Origin: an uncultured Pseudacidovorax sp. | Lineage (GTDB): Bacteria; Pseudomonadota; Gammaproteobacteria; Burkholderiales; Burkholderiaceae_C | DNA length: 64,000 nucleotides | Reading direction: 5' to 3' | NCBI RefSeq assembly: GCF_913773995.1 | Contig: NZ_CAJYES010000226.1 | Location: 1 to 64,000 of the forward strand | Shown here: positions 45,468-54,357 of the stretch, piece after piece | Position numbering within the stretch: the stretch's first letter is position 1 | Layout: every line of letters starts with the position of its first letter | The notes under the pieces: generated by a model | Seen by the model: the letters and a program-made list of their open reading frames with translations, nothing else | Told to the model about the DNA's origin: nothing | The model's database searches: none | Position numbers and translations under genes: made by a program

Positions 45468-45481
45468 CTTTAGTTGTAAAG
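45468..45481. promoter_or_regulatory. AT-rich palindrome before binding-protein gene
   Basis: CTTTAGTTGTAAAG is a palindrome (5-bp arms, 4-bp centre) in an AT-rich patch 30 bp before the ATG at 45512. It may overlap the promoter of the transporter operon and bind a regulator. Confidence 0.4.
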
Positions 45482-45511
45482 TAATTTCACGACAATCCAG
45501 GAGACAGACGC

Positions 45512-46681
45512 ATGCCCATCCGCTTCCCCCGCAACACCCTCGCCGCCTTTGCCCTGGCCGGTCTGGCCGCCGCCGCTTCGGCCCAAGGCGCCGGCAAGCT
45601 CAAGGTCGGCCTGATGCTGCCCTTCAGCGGCACCTACAGCGCGCTGGGCGTGGCCATCGAGAACGGCTTCAAGCTCTACGTGGACGAGCAGGGCGGCAAG
45701 CTCGGCGGCCGCGAGATCGAGTACTTCAAGGTGGACGACGAGTCCGACCCGGCCAAAGCCACCGACAACGTCAACAAGCTGATCAAGCGCGACAACGTCG
45801 ACGTGATCATCGGCACCGTGCACTCCGGCGTGGCCATGGCCATGGCCAAGGCGGCCAAGGAAAGCGGCACCATCCTGATCGTGCCCAACGCCGGCGCCGA
45901 CGCGGTGACCGGCCCCATGTGCGCGCCCAACATCTTCCGCAGCAGCTTCAGCAACTGGCAGCCGGCCTATGCCATGGGCGTGGTCGCCGCCAAGGAAGGC
46001 AAGAAGACCGCCATCACCCTGACCTGGAAGTACGCCGCCGGCGATGAGTCGACGGCCGGCTTCAAGGAAGGCTTCGAGAAGGGCGGCGGCAAGGTGGTCA
46101 AGCAACTCACCCTGCCCTTCCCCAATGTGGAGTTCCAGGCCCTGCTGACCGAGATCGCGGCGGCCAAGCCCGACGCCGTGTACTCGTTCATGGCCGGCGG
46201 CGGCGCCGTCAAGCTGGTGAAGGACTATGCGGCTGCCGGCCTGAACAAGACCATCCCGCTGTACGGCCCCGGCTTCCTGACCGACGGCACGCTGGACGCC
46301 CAGGGCGACGCCGCCGCCGGCATGCTGACCACGCTGCACTATGCCGATGGCCTGAACACGCCCAAGGACAACGCCTTCCGCACCGCCTACGCCAAGACCT
46401 TCAAGCTGCAGCCCGACGTCTACGCCGTGCAAGGCTACGACGCGGCGCAGATGCTGGGCGTCGGTCTGGCCGCGACCAAGGGCGATGCCAGCAAGAAGGC
46501 CGAGTTCGCCGCCGCGGTGGAGAAGGCGAAGATCGACAGCCCCCGCGGCGCCTTCACCGTGGGCAAGTCCCACAACCCGGTGCAGGACATCTATCTGCGA
46601 AAGGTGGATGGCAAGGAGAACAAGCTGGTGAATGTGGCGATCAAGGGTCTTGCAGACCCTGGGCGTGGATGCAGGATGTAA
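45512..46681 (+). CDS. Branched-chain-type ABC substrate-binding protein
   Basis: This 389-residue periplasmic binding protein has a Sec signal peptide (to about residue 24) and the Peripla_BP_6 fold: KLKVGLMLPFSGTYSALGVA at the start of the mature part, DVIIGTVHSGVAMAMAKAA, VPNAGADAVTGPMCAPNIFR and the end LADPGRGCRM that carries the typical Cys. Members bind amino acids or, in catabolic operons, aromatic acids. Here the position after benzoate genes suggests benzoate or a related acid. The permease and ATPase genes follow after a 274-bp gap. Confidence 0.88.
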   Translation: MPIRFPRNTLAAFALAGLAAAASAQGAGKLKVGLMLPFSGTYSALGVAIENGFKLYVDEQGGKLGGREIEYFKVDDESDPAKATDNVNKLIKRDNVDVIIGTVHSGVAMAMAKAAKESGTILIVPNAGADAVTGPMCAPNIFRSSFSNWQPAYAMGVVAAKEGKKTAITLTWKYAAGDESTAGFKEGFEKGGGKVVKQLTLPFPNVEFQALLTEIAAAKPDAVYSFMAGGGAVKLVKDYAAAGLNKTIPLYGPGFLTDGTLDAQGDAAAGMLTTLHYADGLNTPKDNAFRTAYAKTFKLQPDVYAVQGYDAAQMLGVGLAATKGDASKKAEFAAAVEKAKIDSPRGAFTVGKSHNPVQDIYLRKVDGKENKLVNVAIKGLADPGRGCRM

Positions 46682-46746
46682 GCGATCCTGCCTGCTCGGT
46701 AGGACCGATCTTCTTCTGCCAGCCTGAGATCACTCCCATCGCTCGG

Positions 46747-46930
46747 GCTGAGCCGCGTCGACTGTTGGGGCTGAGCCGCATCTAAGGTTTGGGCTGAGCC
46801 ACCACAACCGTTCAGGCTGAGCCTGTCGAAGCCCGGCACCGCGCCGTGCACGGCCTTCGACAAGCTCAGGCCGAACGGAGTGAAGGCTCAGGCCGAACGG
46901 AATAGACGCTCAGCCGGGCCGGCCCCTCTT
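46747..46930. repeat. Degenerate 23-bp tandem array plus inverted copies
   Basis: GCTGAGCC occurs at 46747, 46770, 46793 and 46816, exactly 23 bp apart, with degenerate sequence between. The last copy is the full GTTCAGGCTGAGCCTGTCGA element, and two inverted copies follow at 46853-46878 and 46884-46900. The array fills most of the gap between the binding-protein gene and livH. Confidence 0.8.
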
Positions 46931-46955
46931 CAATTCGCATCTCGGAACCTCACTC

Positions 46956-47828
46956 GTGGAACTCGGCACCTTCCTCGTCCAATGCCTGAACTCGGTGCAG
47001 TACGGGCTGCTGCTGTTCCTGCTTGCCTCGGGCCTGACGCTGATCTTCGGGATCATGGGCGTCATCAATCTGGCGCACGGCAGCTTCTACATGATCGGCG
47101 CGTACATGGCGTTCTCGCTGGCGCCGCTGTTCGGCGACAGCTTCCTGCTGATGCTGGTGGCCGGCGTGCTACTGGCGGCGGCGCTGGGCTATGCGCTGGA
47201 ATGGGCCTTCTTCAGCTACCTCTACCAGCGCGACCACCTGCAGCAGGTGCTGATGACCTACGGCCTGATCCTGGTGTTCGAGGAACTGCGCTCGATCCTG
47301 GTGGGCAACGATGTGCACGGCGTGCCGTTGCCGGGCTGGCTGGCGGGCAGCTTCGCGCTGGGCGACGTGATGAGCTACCCGTGGTATCGCATCTTCGCGT
47401 CGGTGGCCTGCATCGTTCTGGCGGTGGCCATGTATGCGGTGGTCAACCGCACCCGGCTCGGCATGATGATCCGCGCCGGCGCCAGCAATCGCGACATGGT
47501 GCGCGGCCTGGGCATCGACATCCGCAAGCTCTACCGCATCGTCTTCGCGGCCGGCGTGGCGCTGGCGGCCCTGGCCGGCATGATCGCGGCGCCCATGTCC
47601 TCGGTCTATCCCAACATGGGCGCCAGCGTGCTGATCATCTGCTTCGTGGTGGTGGTGATCGGCGGCATCGGCTCCATCACCGGCGCGCTCGTGGCCTCGC
47701 TGCTGGTCGGCTTCGTCGACACCTTCGGCAAGGTCTTCTTCGCCGAGCTGAGCGGCATCGGCATCTACCTCCTCATGGCCATCATCCTGATCTGGCGCCC
47801 CGAGGGTTTGATGGGCAAGCGCGCATGA
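46956..47828 (+). CDS. livH: Branched-chain-type ABC permease (LivH-like)
   Basis: This 290-residue permease has about eight hydrophobic helices and the family motifs GLTLIFGIMGVINLAHGSFY, GMMIRAGASNRDMVRGLGI (ATPase-contact loop) and VIGGIGSITGALVASLLVG. It starts with GTG at 46956; a distinct ribosome site is not seen. Its stop overlaps the next gene (ATGA). The four genes livH, livM, livG and livF are compact and coupled. Confidence 0.92.
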   Translation: MELGTFLVQCLNSVQYGLLLFLLASGLTLIFGIMGVINLAHGSFYMIGAYMAFSLAPLFGDSFLLMLVAGVLLAAALGYALEWAFFSYLYQRDHLQQVLMTYGLILVFEELRSILVGNDVHGVPLPGWLAGSFALGDVMSYPWYRIFASVACIVLAVAMYAVVNRTRLGMMIRAGASNRDMVRGLGIDIRKLYRIVFAAGVALAALAGMIAAPMSSVYPNMGASVLIICFVVVVIGGIGSITGALVASLLVGFVDTFGKVFFAELSGIGIYLLMAIILIWRPEGLMGKRA

Positions 47829-48856
47829 ACACCACCACGTCTTCCGCGATGACCCCACCCTTGCCCTCCTCCACCCCAACCCGCACCGGCGGCCTGCCCC
47901 AGGGCGCACTGCTGCCGCTGGCCGCCGCCGTGATCCTGGCCATCGCGGGGCCGCTGCTGGGCGGCTATGCGGCCGACCTGGTGGTGAAGGTGATGATCCT
48001 TGCCATCTTCGCACTCAGCCTCGAACTGCTGGTGGGCATGACCGGGCTGGTGAGCCTGGGCCATGCCGCCTTCTACGGCATCGGCGCGTACATCACCGTG
48101 CTGGCTTCGGGCAAGGAGGGCGGCAACCTGCTGGTGCTGCTGGTGCTGGCCATGGGCGGCGCGGCGCTCTATGCGCTGGTGGTGGGCGCTTTGAGCCTGC
48201 GCACGCGCGGCGTCTACTTCATCATGGTCACGCTGGCCTTCGCGCAGATGGCCTTCTTCGTCTTCCACGACACGCCGGTGGGCGGCGGCAGCGACGGCAT
48301 CTACCTGTACATCCGCCCGGCCATCGGTGCGCTGGACATGGAGAACCGCCTGGTGCTGTTCTATGTGGTGCTGGCGGCGCTGGCGGGCACCTACGGCCTG
48401 CTGGCGCTGATCCGCCGCTCGCGCTTCGGCGCCGCGCTCGCGGGCATCCGCGTGAGCGAGCAGCGCATGCGGGCGGTGGGCTTTCCCACCTATGCCTACA
48501 AGCTGGCGGCCTTCGTCATCGCGGGTGCGCTGGCCGGGCTGGCGGGCTTTCTGGTGGCGGCGCGCGACGGCGTGGTCAATCCCGAGCTGATGGCCTGGCA
48601 CAACTCGGGCGAGGTGCTGCTGATGATCATCCTGGGTGGCCTGGGCCACCTGCGCGGCGCGGTGCTGGGGGCGGTGGCCTTCACCCTGCTGAAGGAAGTT
48701 CTGTCCACCCACGGCCTGGTGGGCCCGCTGGCCGATCACTGGCAGCTGAGCCTGGGGATCGTCATCATCGTCTTCGTGGCGCTGCTGCCCAAGGGGCTGA
48801 TCGGCCTGCGGGAGCGGCTGTCGCCGATGGCCGCCAGCAAAGGAGCGGCACGATGA
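47825..48856 (+). CDS. livM: Branched-chain-type ABC permease (LivM-like)
   Basis: This 343-residue permease has about nine to ten helices and the motifs GMTGLVSLGHAAFYGIGAYI, FAQMAFFVFHDT, GIRVSEQRMRAVGFPTYAYK (ATPase-contact loop) and IILGGLGHLRGAVLGAV. Both ends overlap neighbours by the bases ATGA. The first 25 residues are a Thr/Pro-rich cytoplasmic extension. Confidence 0.92.
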   Translation: MNTTTSSAMTPPLPSSTPTRTGGLPQGALLPLAAAVILAIAGPLLGGYAADLVVKVMILAIFALSLELLVGMTGLVSLGHAAFYGIGAYITVLASGKEGGNLLVLLVLAMGGAALYALVVGALSLRTRGVYFIMVTLAFAQMAFFVFHDTPVGGGSDGIYLYIRPAIGALDMENRLVLFYVVLAALAGTYGLLALIRRSRFGAALAGIRVSEQRMRAVGFPTYAYKLAAFVIAGALAGLAGFLVAARDGVVNPELMAWHNSGEVLLMIILGGLGHLRGAVLGAVAFTLLKEVLSTHGLVGPLADHWQLSLGIVIIVFVALLPKGLIGLRERLSPMAASKGAAR

Positions 48857-49617
48857 ACGCCGTCGAATCGACCGCGGCACTGCTTGGTGTGCAGGGCCTC
48901 ACGCGCCGCTTCGGCGGCCTGGTGGCGGTGAGCGAGGTCACGCTCGACCTGCACGTGGGCGAGGTGCATGCGGTGATCGGCACCAACGGTGCCGGCAAGT
49001 CCACGCTGATCAACATGCTCTCGGGCGAGATCGAGGCCTCGGCCGGCCGCATCACGCTCGATGGCCGCGACATCACCGCCCTGCCCCAGCCGCGCCGCGC
49101 GCTGGGCGGCGTGGGCCGCAGCTACCAGCGCACCACCATCTTCGGCGAGTTCACCGTGCTGGAGAACTGCCGCCTGGCTGCGCAAGCGGCGACGCCGCGG
49201 GCTTGGGCCTTCTGGGAATCGTCGGCACGCTGCCAGGCCAGCAACACCGCCGCCCACGAGGCGCTGGAGGCCGCGGGCCTGAGCACCGAAGCGCACCGCA
49301 TCGCCGGCACGCTGAGCCACGGCGCCAAGCGCCAACTCGAAGTGGCCATGTGCCTGGCCACGTGCCCGCGCGTGCTGCTGCTGGACGAGCCGTTGGCTGG
49401 CATGGGCGCCGAGGAGACCGACCGCATGCTCGCGCTGCTGCAGCGGCTCAAGGCCCGCCACGCCATCCTGCTGGTGGAGCACGACATGGACGCCGTCTTC
49501 CGCGTGGCCGACCGCATCACGGTGATGGTCAACGGCGCCGTCATCGCCACCGGCACGCCCGAGGCCATCCGCACCAATCCCGACGTGCGCGCCGCCTACC
49601 TGGGCGATGAACACTGA
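48853..49617 (+). CDS. livG: ABC ATPase LivG-like
   Basis: This 254-residue ATPase has Walker A GTNGAGKSTLI, the Q-loop RSYQRTTIF, the signature LSHGAKRQLEVAMC (the usual LSGGQ is LSHGA, normal in this subfamily), Walker B VLLLDEPLAGMG and switch VEHDMDAVF. It is coupled to livM by ATGA and overlaps livF by 11 bp. Confidence 0.93.
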   Translation: MNAVESTAALLGVQGLTRRFGGLVAVSEVTLDLHVGEVHAVIGTNGAGKSTLINMLSGEIEASAGRITLDGRDITALPQPRRALGGVGRSYQRTTIFGEFTVLENCRLAAQAATPRAWAFWESSARCQASNTAAHEALEAAGLSTEAHRIAGTLSHGAKRQLEVAMCLATCPRVLLLDEPLAGMGAEETDRMLALLQRLKARHAILLVEHDMDAVFRVADRITVMVNGAVIATGTPEAIRTNPDVRAAYLGDEH

Positions 49618-50335
49618 AGCGAAGCCGCCTTCCATGCTCTCCATCCGCGACCTCAACACCTACTACGGCGACAGCCACATCCTGCGCGGCGTCGATGCGC
49701 AGGTGCCCGCCGCCTGCGCCGTGGGCCTGCTGGGCCGCAACGGCATGGGCAAGACCACGCTGATCCGCAGCCTGATGGGCTATGTCCGCCCCGCCTCCGG
49801 CCAGGTGCTGGCCGATGGCCGCGACGTGACCGGCTGGGCGCCCGAGAAGATGGCGCGGCTGGGCATCGGCTACGTGCCCGAGGGCCGGGGCATCTTCCCC
49901 AACCTGTCGGTGCGCGAGAACCTGGTGATGGCCGCGCGGCCCGGCATCGACGGCAGCCGCGCCTGGACCTTCGAGCGCGTGATGGCCACCTTCCCGCGGC
50001 TGTCGGAGCGGCTGTCGCACGGCGGCCAGCAGCTGTCGGGCGGCGAGCAGCAGATGCTTTCCATCGGCCGGGCGCTGATGACCAATCCGCGCCTGATGAT
50101 CCTGGACGAGGCCACCGAGGGCCTGGCGCCGCTGATCGTGACGGAGATCTGGCGCGTGATCGCCGAGATCCGTGCCAGCGGCATCGCCACGCTGATCGTG
50201 GACCGCGACTGGCACAAAGTGCTGCACCACACCGACCAGGCGGTGGTGATGGAGAAGGGCCGCATCGTGCTGGCCGGCGCCTCGGCCGAGTTGCTGGCGC
50301 AGCCCGACGCACTGGCACAGCGGCTGGGCGTGTAG
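49607..50335 (+). CDS. livF: ABC ATPase LivF-like
   Basis: This 242-residue ATPase has Walker A GRNGMGKTTLIRSL, GYVPEGRGIFPNLSVREN (typical of LivF), signature LSGGEQQMLSIGRAL, Walker B LMILDEATEGLAP. The usual switch motif VEQN is replaced by IVDRDWHKVL, with Asp-Arg-Asp at the switch position; this variant is seen in some aromatic-transport LivF proteins. It closes the operon that starts with the binding protein. The Crp/Fnr gene lies 18 bp beyond on the other strand. Confidence 0.92.
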   Translation: MNTEAKPPSMLSIRDLNTYYGDSHILRGVDAQVPAACAVGLLGRNGMGKTTLIRSLMGYVRPASGQVLADGRDVTGWAPEKMARLGIGYVPEGRGIFPNLSVRENLVMAARPGIDGSRAWTFERVMATFPRLSERLSHGGQQLSGGEQQMLSIGRALMTNPRLMILDEATEGLAPLIVTEIWRVIAEIRASGIATLIVDRDWHKVLHHTDQAVVMEKGRIVLAGASAELLAQPDALAQRLGV

Positions 50336-50353
50336 CGGGCGGCCAGGTGCCGT

Positions 50354-51043
50354 TCAGGCGCCAGGCACGCGGGCGCGCAGCGCGGCCAGGTCGACCACCG
50401 TGATGCCGCCGTACTCCAGCTCGACCAGCCCGTCGGTGGCCAGGCGCTTGAGCGCGGCGTTGCAGCGCTGGCGCGACACGCCCGAGAGGTGCGCGATCTC
50501 CTCCTGCGTGACCTGCAGGTGCGGGTCGCTGCCCGGATGCAGCCACGGATGGAACAGCCCCACCAGCGCCCGCGCCACGTTGCTGTCGGTGTCCAGCAGG
50601 TGGTGGGCGGCGAAGTTGCCCAGGAACCAGTGCATGCGCTCGTTGATCTGGTGCAGCAGGTAGTCGGCGAAGCCGGGCTCGTGGCTGCGCAACCAGTCGA
50701 AGACCTCGGCCGGCATCAGCGCCACCCGGCTGTCGCGCAGCGCGATCACGTCGGCCGTGCGGGCGGCGCCGCGCAGCACCGTGCCCTCGCCGAACCAGCT
50801 GCCCACCGACAGGCCGCCGAGCGTGACCGAGCGACCGTCGGCACTGCCCACCGACCACTTCAGCAGGCCCTCGATGGCGCCATACCAGTGCAGCGGCGCG
50901 TCGCCCACGCGGCACAGCGCGGTGCCCGCCGGCACCTCGGCCTCGCGCATCCGCTCTCGCACATGCGACCGCGTCGCCTCGGGCAATGCCGGGTACCAGG
51001 CGCTGTGGGCCAGCAGGTCGTCGAGGCTTCTGCGCGCGGGCAT
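50354..51043 (-). CDS. Crp/Fnr-family transcriptional regulator
   Basis: This 229-residue regulator has an N-terminal cyclic-nucleotide-type beta-roll (about 20-140, GDAPLHWYGAIEGLLKWSVG and GSWFGEGTVLRG) and a C-terminal Crp helix-turn-helix (VTQEEIAHLSGVSRQRCNAA). No FNR-type Cys cluster is seen, and the typical cAMP Arg-Ser pocket is not obvious. It is divergent from the BKACE gene and so may control that operon. Confidence 0.88.
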   Translation of the reverse strand: MPARRSLDDLLAHSAWYPALPEATRSHVRERMREAEVPAGTALCRVGDAPLHWYGAIEGLLKWSVGSADGRSVTLGGLSVGSWFGEGTVLRGAARTADVIALRDSRVALMPAEVFDWLRSHEPGFADYLLHQINERMHWFLGNFAAHHLLDTDSNVARALVGLFHPWLHPGSDPHLQVTQEEIAHLSGVSRQRCNAALKRLATDGLVELEYGGITVVDLAALRARVPGA

Positions 51044-51203
51044 GGGACGGTGGCGGATGGTGGTCTCCTGGAATCGTTGGCGCGCGCCGTGATGCGGCGC
51101 GGGACGGTACTAACCCCCAGGGCAAATGTCATCGCAACGACTGAGTGGCAAGGGGCCCAAAAAAATAATAGCCGCGCCCACCACGAACACATCAGGAGAC
51201 ACG

Positions 51204-52145
51204 ATGAGCAAGCGCAAGGTCATCGTCACCATCGCCCCGACCGGCGGCATGGCCCACAAGTCGCAGAGCCCCCATCTGCCGACGCAACCCGACGAGATCG
51301 CCGCCGACGTGCTGCGCTGCTGGAACGCCGGCGCCAGCGTGGTCGCCATCCATGCACGGCGGCCCGACGACGGCGCCACCTGCAACCCCGCCATCTACCG
51401 CGACATCAACCGGCGCATCCGCGACGCGGGCTGCGACATCGTGCTCAACAACTCCACCGGCGGCGGCGTGCATGGCGACATGATCCGGCCGCTGCCCGGC
51501 GACCGCTGGGAGATCGCGTGGGAGGAGCGCATCAAGGGCATGGACGCCGGCGCCGAGATGTGCACGCTGGACGCCACCACGCTCAACCTCAGTTTCGGCG
51601 GCCGCGAGATCCTGATGGACACGCCGCTGTCCAAGGGCCGCGAACTGGCCGCCGGCATGAAGGCGCGCGGCATCAAGCCGGAGTGGGAAGTCTTCGCGCA
51701 CACGCACATCCTCCAGGACGTGACCACGCTGATCGAGGAAGGCCATGACGAGGCGCCGCACTTCATCAACCTGGTGATGAACGTGCACCGCAACTTCCAG
51801 AACGCGATGCCCTTCTCGCCGCGCTACCTGCAGCAGATGGTGGATGTGCTGCCGCGCAACAGCCTGTTCTGCGTCAGCGGCATCGGCCCCTCGCAGCTGG
51901 AGGCCAACGTGGCCGCGCTGCTGCTCGGCGGCCACGCCCGCGTGGGGCTGGAAGACAACCTCTACTACCGCCAGGGCGAGCTGGCCACCAACGTGCAGCT
52001 CACCGAGCGCATCGTGCGGCTGATCCGCGAGCTGGACATGGAACCGGCCACGCCCGACGAGGCGCGCGCGCTCATGGGCCTGCCGCGCACTGGCACGCCG
52101 CGGCCCGAGTTCGCGCCAGGGGCACTGGCCGACGCAGCCGCCTGA
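51204..52145 (+). CDS. BKACE (beta-keto acid cleavage, DUF849) enzyme
   Basis: This 313-residue TIM-barrel protein cleaves a beta-keto acid with acetyl-CoA, giving acetoacetate and a new acyl-CoA. Zinc-site residues appear in SVVAIHARRPDDGAT (His) and, in the second half, VMNVHRNFQ. Other conserved stretches are IAPTGGMAHKSQSPHLPTQP, IVLNNSTGGG, PEWEVFAHTH, CVSGIGPSQLEANVAALLLG and HARVGLEDNLYY. Known members act on 3-keto-5-aminohexanoate or 3-dehydrocarnitine. With the dehydrogenase at 53377 a carnitine-like or other 3-hydroxy acid pathway is possible. AGGAGAC lies 6 bp before the ATG. Confidence 0.9.
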   Translation: MSKRKVIVTIAPTGGMAHKSQSPHLPTQPDEIAADVLRCWNAGASVVAIHARRPDDGATCNPAIYRDINRRIRDAGCDIVLNNSTGGGVHGDMIRPLPGDRWEIAWEERIKGMDAGAEMCTLDATTLNLSFGGREILMDTPLSKGRELAAGMKARGIKPEWEVFAHTHILQDVTTLIEEGHDEAPHFINLVMNVHRNFQNAMPFSPRYLQQMVDVLPRNSLFCVSGIGPSQLEANVAALLLGGHARVGLEDNLYYRQGELATNVQLTERIVRLIRELDMEPATPDEARALMGLPRTGTPRPEFAPGALADAAA

Positions 52146-52171
52146 TTCCGACCACCACGAGGAGACCCCCG

Positions 52172-53380
52172 ATGACCTTCACCCGCGCCCTGCTGGCCGC
52201 GGCGGCCGCGCTCGCCTGCGCGACCGGCGCCTCGGCCCAGATCTCGGACGACACCGTCCGCATCGGCTTCATCAGCGACATGTCCGGCGTGTACCGTGAC
52301 TACGACGGCCCGGCCGGCGCCGAGGCCATCCGCATGGCCATCGCCGACATGGGCGGCAGCATCGCCGGCAAGAAGATCGAACTGCTCACGGCCGACCACC
52401 AGAACAAGCCCGACATTGCCGCCGCCAAGGCCCGCGAGTGGTTCGACGTGGACAAGGTGGACATGCTGATCGGCGGCGTGAACTCCGGCGCCGCCATCGC
52501 CATGGCGGGCGTGGCACGCGACAAGAAGAAGCCCTACTTCGTCGTCGGCTCCGGTGCCTCGGGCCTGACCAACGAGCACTGCTCGCCCTTCACCGTCATG
52601 TATGCCTACGACACCGTGGCCATGGCCCGTGGCACGGCGAGTGCAGTGGTCAGGGGCGGCGGCAAGCGCTGGTTCTTCGTCACGGCCGACTACGCCTTCG
52701 GCAACGCGCTGCAGGCCGATGCCAGCAAAGTGGTGGAGACCGGTGGCGGCACGGTGGCCGGCGCGGTCAAGCATCCCCTGGGCGCGAGCGACTTCTCCTC
52801 GTACATGCTGCAGGCCACCAGCGCCAGGCCCGACGTACTGGCCCTGGCCAACGCGGGCGGCGACACGGTCAACGCCATCAAGTCCGCGGCCGAGTTCGGC
52901 CTGGCGCAGAAGATGAAGCTGGCCGGCATGATCATCACCATCCAGGACGTGCATGCGCTGGGCCTGAAGACGGCGCAGGGCATGTTCCTGACCGACAGCT
53001 GGTACTGGAACCAGAGCCCCGAATCGCGGGCCTGGGCGCGGCGCTTCTTCGACAAGCACAAGCGCATGCCCACCTCCTTCCATGCCGGCGACTATTCCGC
53101 CGCGCTGCAGTACTTCAAGGCCGTGCAGGCGGCCGGCAGCGACGACGGCGAGAAGGTGATGGCCCAGCTGAAGAAGACCAGGTTCGACGACATGTTCGTG
53201 CAGGGCGGCTGGCTGCGCGACGACGGCCTGATGGTGCACGACATGCACCTGATGCAGGTGAAGACGCCCGCGGAGTCGAAGGAGCCCTGGGACTACTACA
53301 AGGTGGTCGAGGCCATCCGCGGCGAGGCCGCCTGGACCACGCGTGCCGAAAGCCGCTGCGCGCGCTGGAAGGCGTCATGA
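52172..53380 (+). CDS. Second branched-chain-type ABC substrate-binding protein
   Basis: This 402-residue periplasmic binding protein has a Sec signal peptide (FTRALLAAAAALACATGASA) and a Peripla_BP_6 body: TVRIGFISDMSGVYRDYDGP, KIELLTADHQNKPDIAAAKA, VGSGASGLTNEHCSP and FVTADYAFGNALQADASKVV. It ends with SRCARWKAS, a Cys near the C-terminus as usual. No permease or ATPase genes are next to it, so it may use the LivHMGF machinery encoded upstream. It overlaps the next gene by 4 bp (ATGA). Confidence 0.88.
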   Translation: MTFTRALLAAAAALACATGASAQISDDTVRIGFISDMSGVYRDYDGPAGAEAIRMAIADMGGSIAGKKIELLTADHQNKPDIAAAKAREWFDVDKVDMLIGGVNSGAAIAMAGVARDKKKPYFVVGSGASGLTNEHCSPFTVMYAYDTVAMARGTASAVVRGGGKRWFFVTADYAFGNALQADASKVVETGGGTVAGAVKHPLGASDFSSYMLQATSARPDVLALANAGGDTVNAIKSAAEFGLAQKMKLAGMIITIQDVHALGLKTAQGMFLTDSWYWNQSPESRAWARRFFDKHKRMPTSFHAGDYSAALQYFKAVQAAGSDDGEKVMAQLKKTRFDDMFVQGGWLRDDGLMVHDMHLMQVKTPAESKEPWDYYKVVEAIRGEAAWTTRAESRCARWKAS

Positions 53381-54324
53381 GCGGGCATCCGGACATCCGC
53401 CGCGTCGGCATCGTCGGCACCGGCGTGATCGGCGCCAGCTGGGCCGCCTTCTTCCTGGCGCGCGGCCTGGACGTGTCGGCCACCGATCCCGCGCCCGGGG
53501 CCGAGGACCGGCTGCGCGCCGCGGTCGATCGCCACTGGCCCACGCTGCAGCGCATGGGCCTCGCCGAAGGTGCATCGCCCGCCCGGCTGCACTTCGATGC
53601 CTCGCTGGAGCGGGCGCTGGAAGGTTGCGACTTCGTGCAGGAAAGCGGTCCCGAGCGCGCTGACTTCAAGGCCGAGCTCTATGCCCGCATGGACGCCGCC
53701 ACGCCGCCGCAGGTGCTGCTGGCCAGCAGCAGCTCGGGCCTGCCGGTCAGCGGCATGCAGGTGCGCTGCGAAGCGCCGCAGCGCGTGGTGCTGGGCCATC
53801 CCTTCAACCCGCCGCACCTGATCCCGCTGGTGGAGGTGGGCGGTGGCGAGTCCACGGCGCCCGATGCCATCGAACACGCCATGGCCTTCTACGCGGCGCT
53901 GGGCAAGCGCCCAATCCATGTTCGGCGCGAGGTGCTGGGCCACATCGCCAACCGGCTGCAGGCGGCGCTGTGGCGCGAGGCTTTCCACCTGGTCGACCAG
54001 GGCGTGGCCAGCGTGGCCGACATCGACACCGCCATCGCCCATGGCCCGGGCCTGCGATGGGCGGTGATGGGTCCGTTCATGAACCTGCACCTGTCGGGCG
54101 GCGACGGCGGCATGCAGCAGCTGCTGGCGCACCTGGGCGGGCCCATCGAGAGCTGGTGGCGCGACCTGGGCCAGCCGGCGATGACGCCCGCGCTGAAGGC
54201 CCGCGTGGTGCAGGGCGTGGCCGAGGCCCGCGGCGAGCGCCGCGAGGATGCGCTGGCCCGCAGCCGCGACGACCTGCTGATCGACCTGATGCGCGCCAAG
54301 GCCGGGGACGGCACCCTGCCGTGA
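53377..54324 (+). CDS. 3-Hydroxyacyl-CoA dehydrogenase-family (carnitine dehydrogenase-like) protein
   Basis: This 315-residue NAD-dependent dehydrogenase has the Rossmann motif RVGIVGTGVIGASWAAFFLA, the catalytic His in VLGHPFNPPHLIPLVEVGGG, and a C-terminal domain like L-carnitine 3-dehydrogenase or short 3-hydroxyacyl-CoA dehydrogenase. It would oxidise a 3-hydroxy acid or CoA ester to the 3-keto form, which the BKACE enzyme could then cleave. The order binding protein-dehydrogenase-ligase is tight, with ATGA and a 33-bp gap. It is not certain if the substrate is a free acid or a CoA ester. Confidence 0.85.
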   Translation: MSGHPDIRRVGIVGTGVIGASWAAFFLARGLDVSATDPAPGAEDRLRAAVDRHWPTLQRMGLAEGASPARLHFDASLERALEGCDFVQESGPERADFKAELYARMDAATPPQVLLASSSSGLPVSGMQVRCEAPQRVVLGHPFNPPHLIPLVEVGGGESTAPDAIEHAMAFYAALGKRPIHVRREVLGHIANRLQAALWREAFHLVDQGVASVADIDTAIAHGPGLRWAVMGPFMNLHLSGGDGGMQQLLAHLGGPIESWWRDLGQPAMTPALKARVVQGVAEARGERREDALARSRDDLLIDLMRAKAGDGTLP

Positions 54325-54357
54325 TTGCGCATCCCGCCCGCTTTCGAGAGACATCCA

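Noticed and set aside
46747-46930. CRISPR-like array
   Set aside because: The 8-bp units with degenerate spacers and 23-bp period are too short for CRISPR, and no cas gene is near; the elements belong to the GGCTGAGCC repeat.
51044-51203. Crp-type palindrome before the BKACE gene
   Set aside because: No TGTGA-N6-TCACA-like site was found by eye in the divergent region, so I do not claim an operator.
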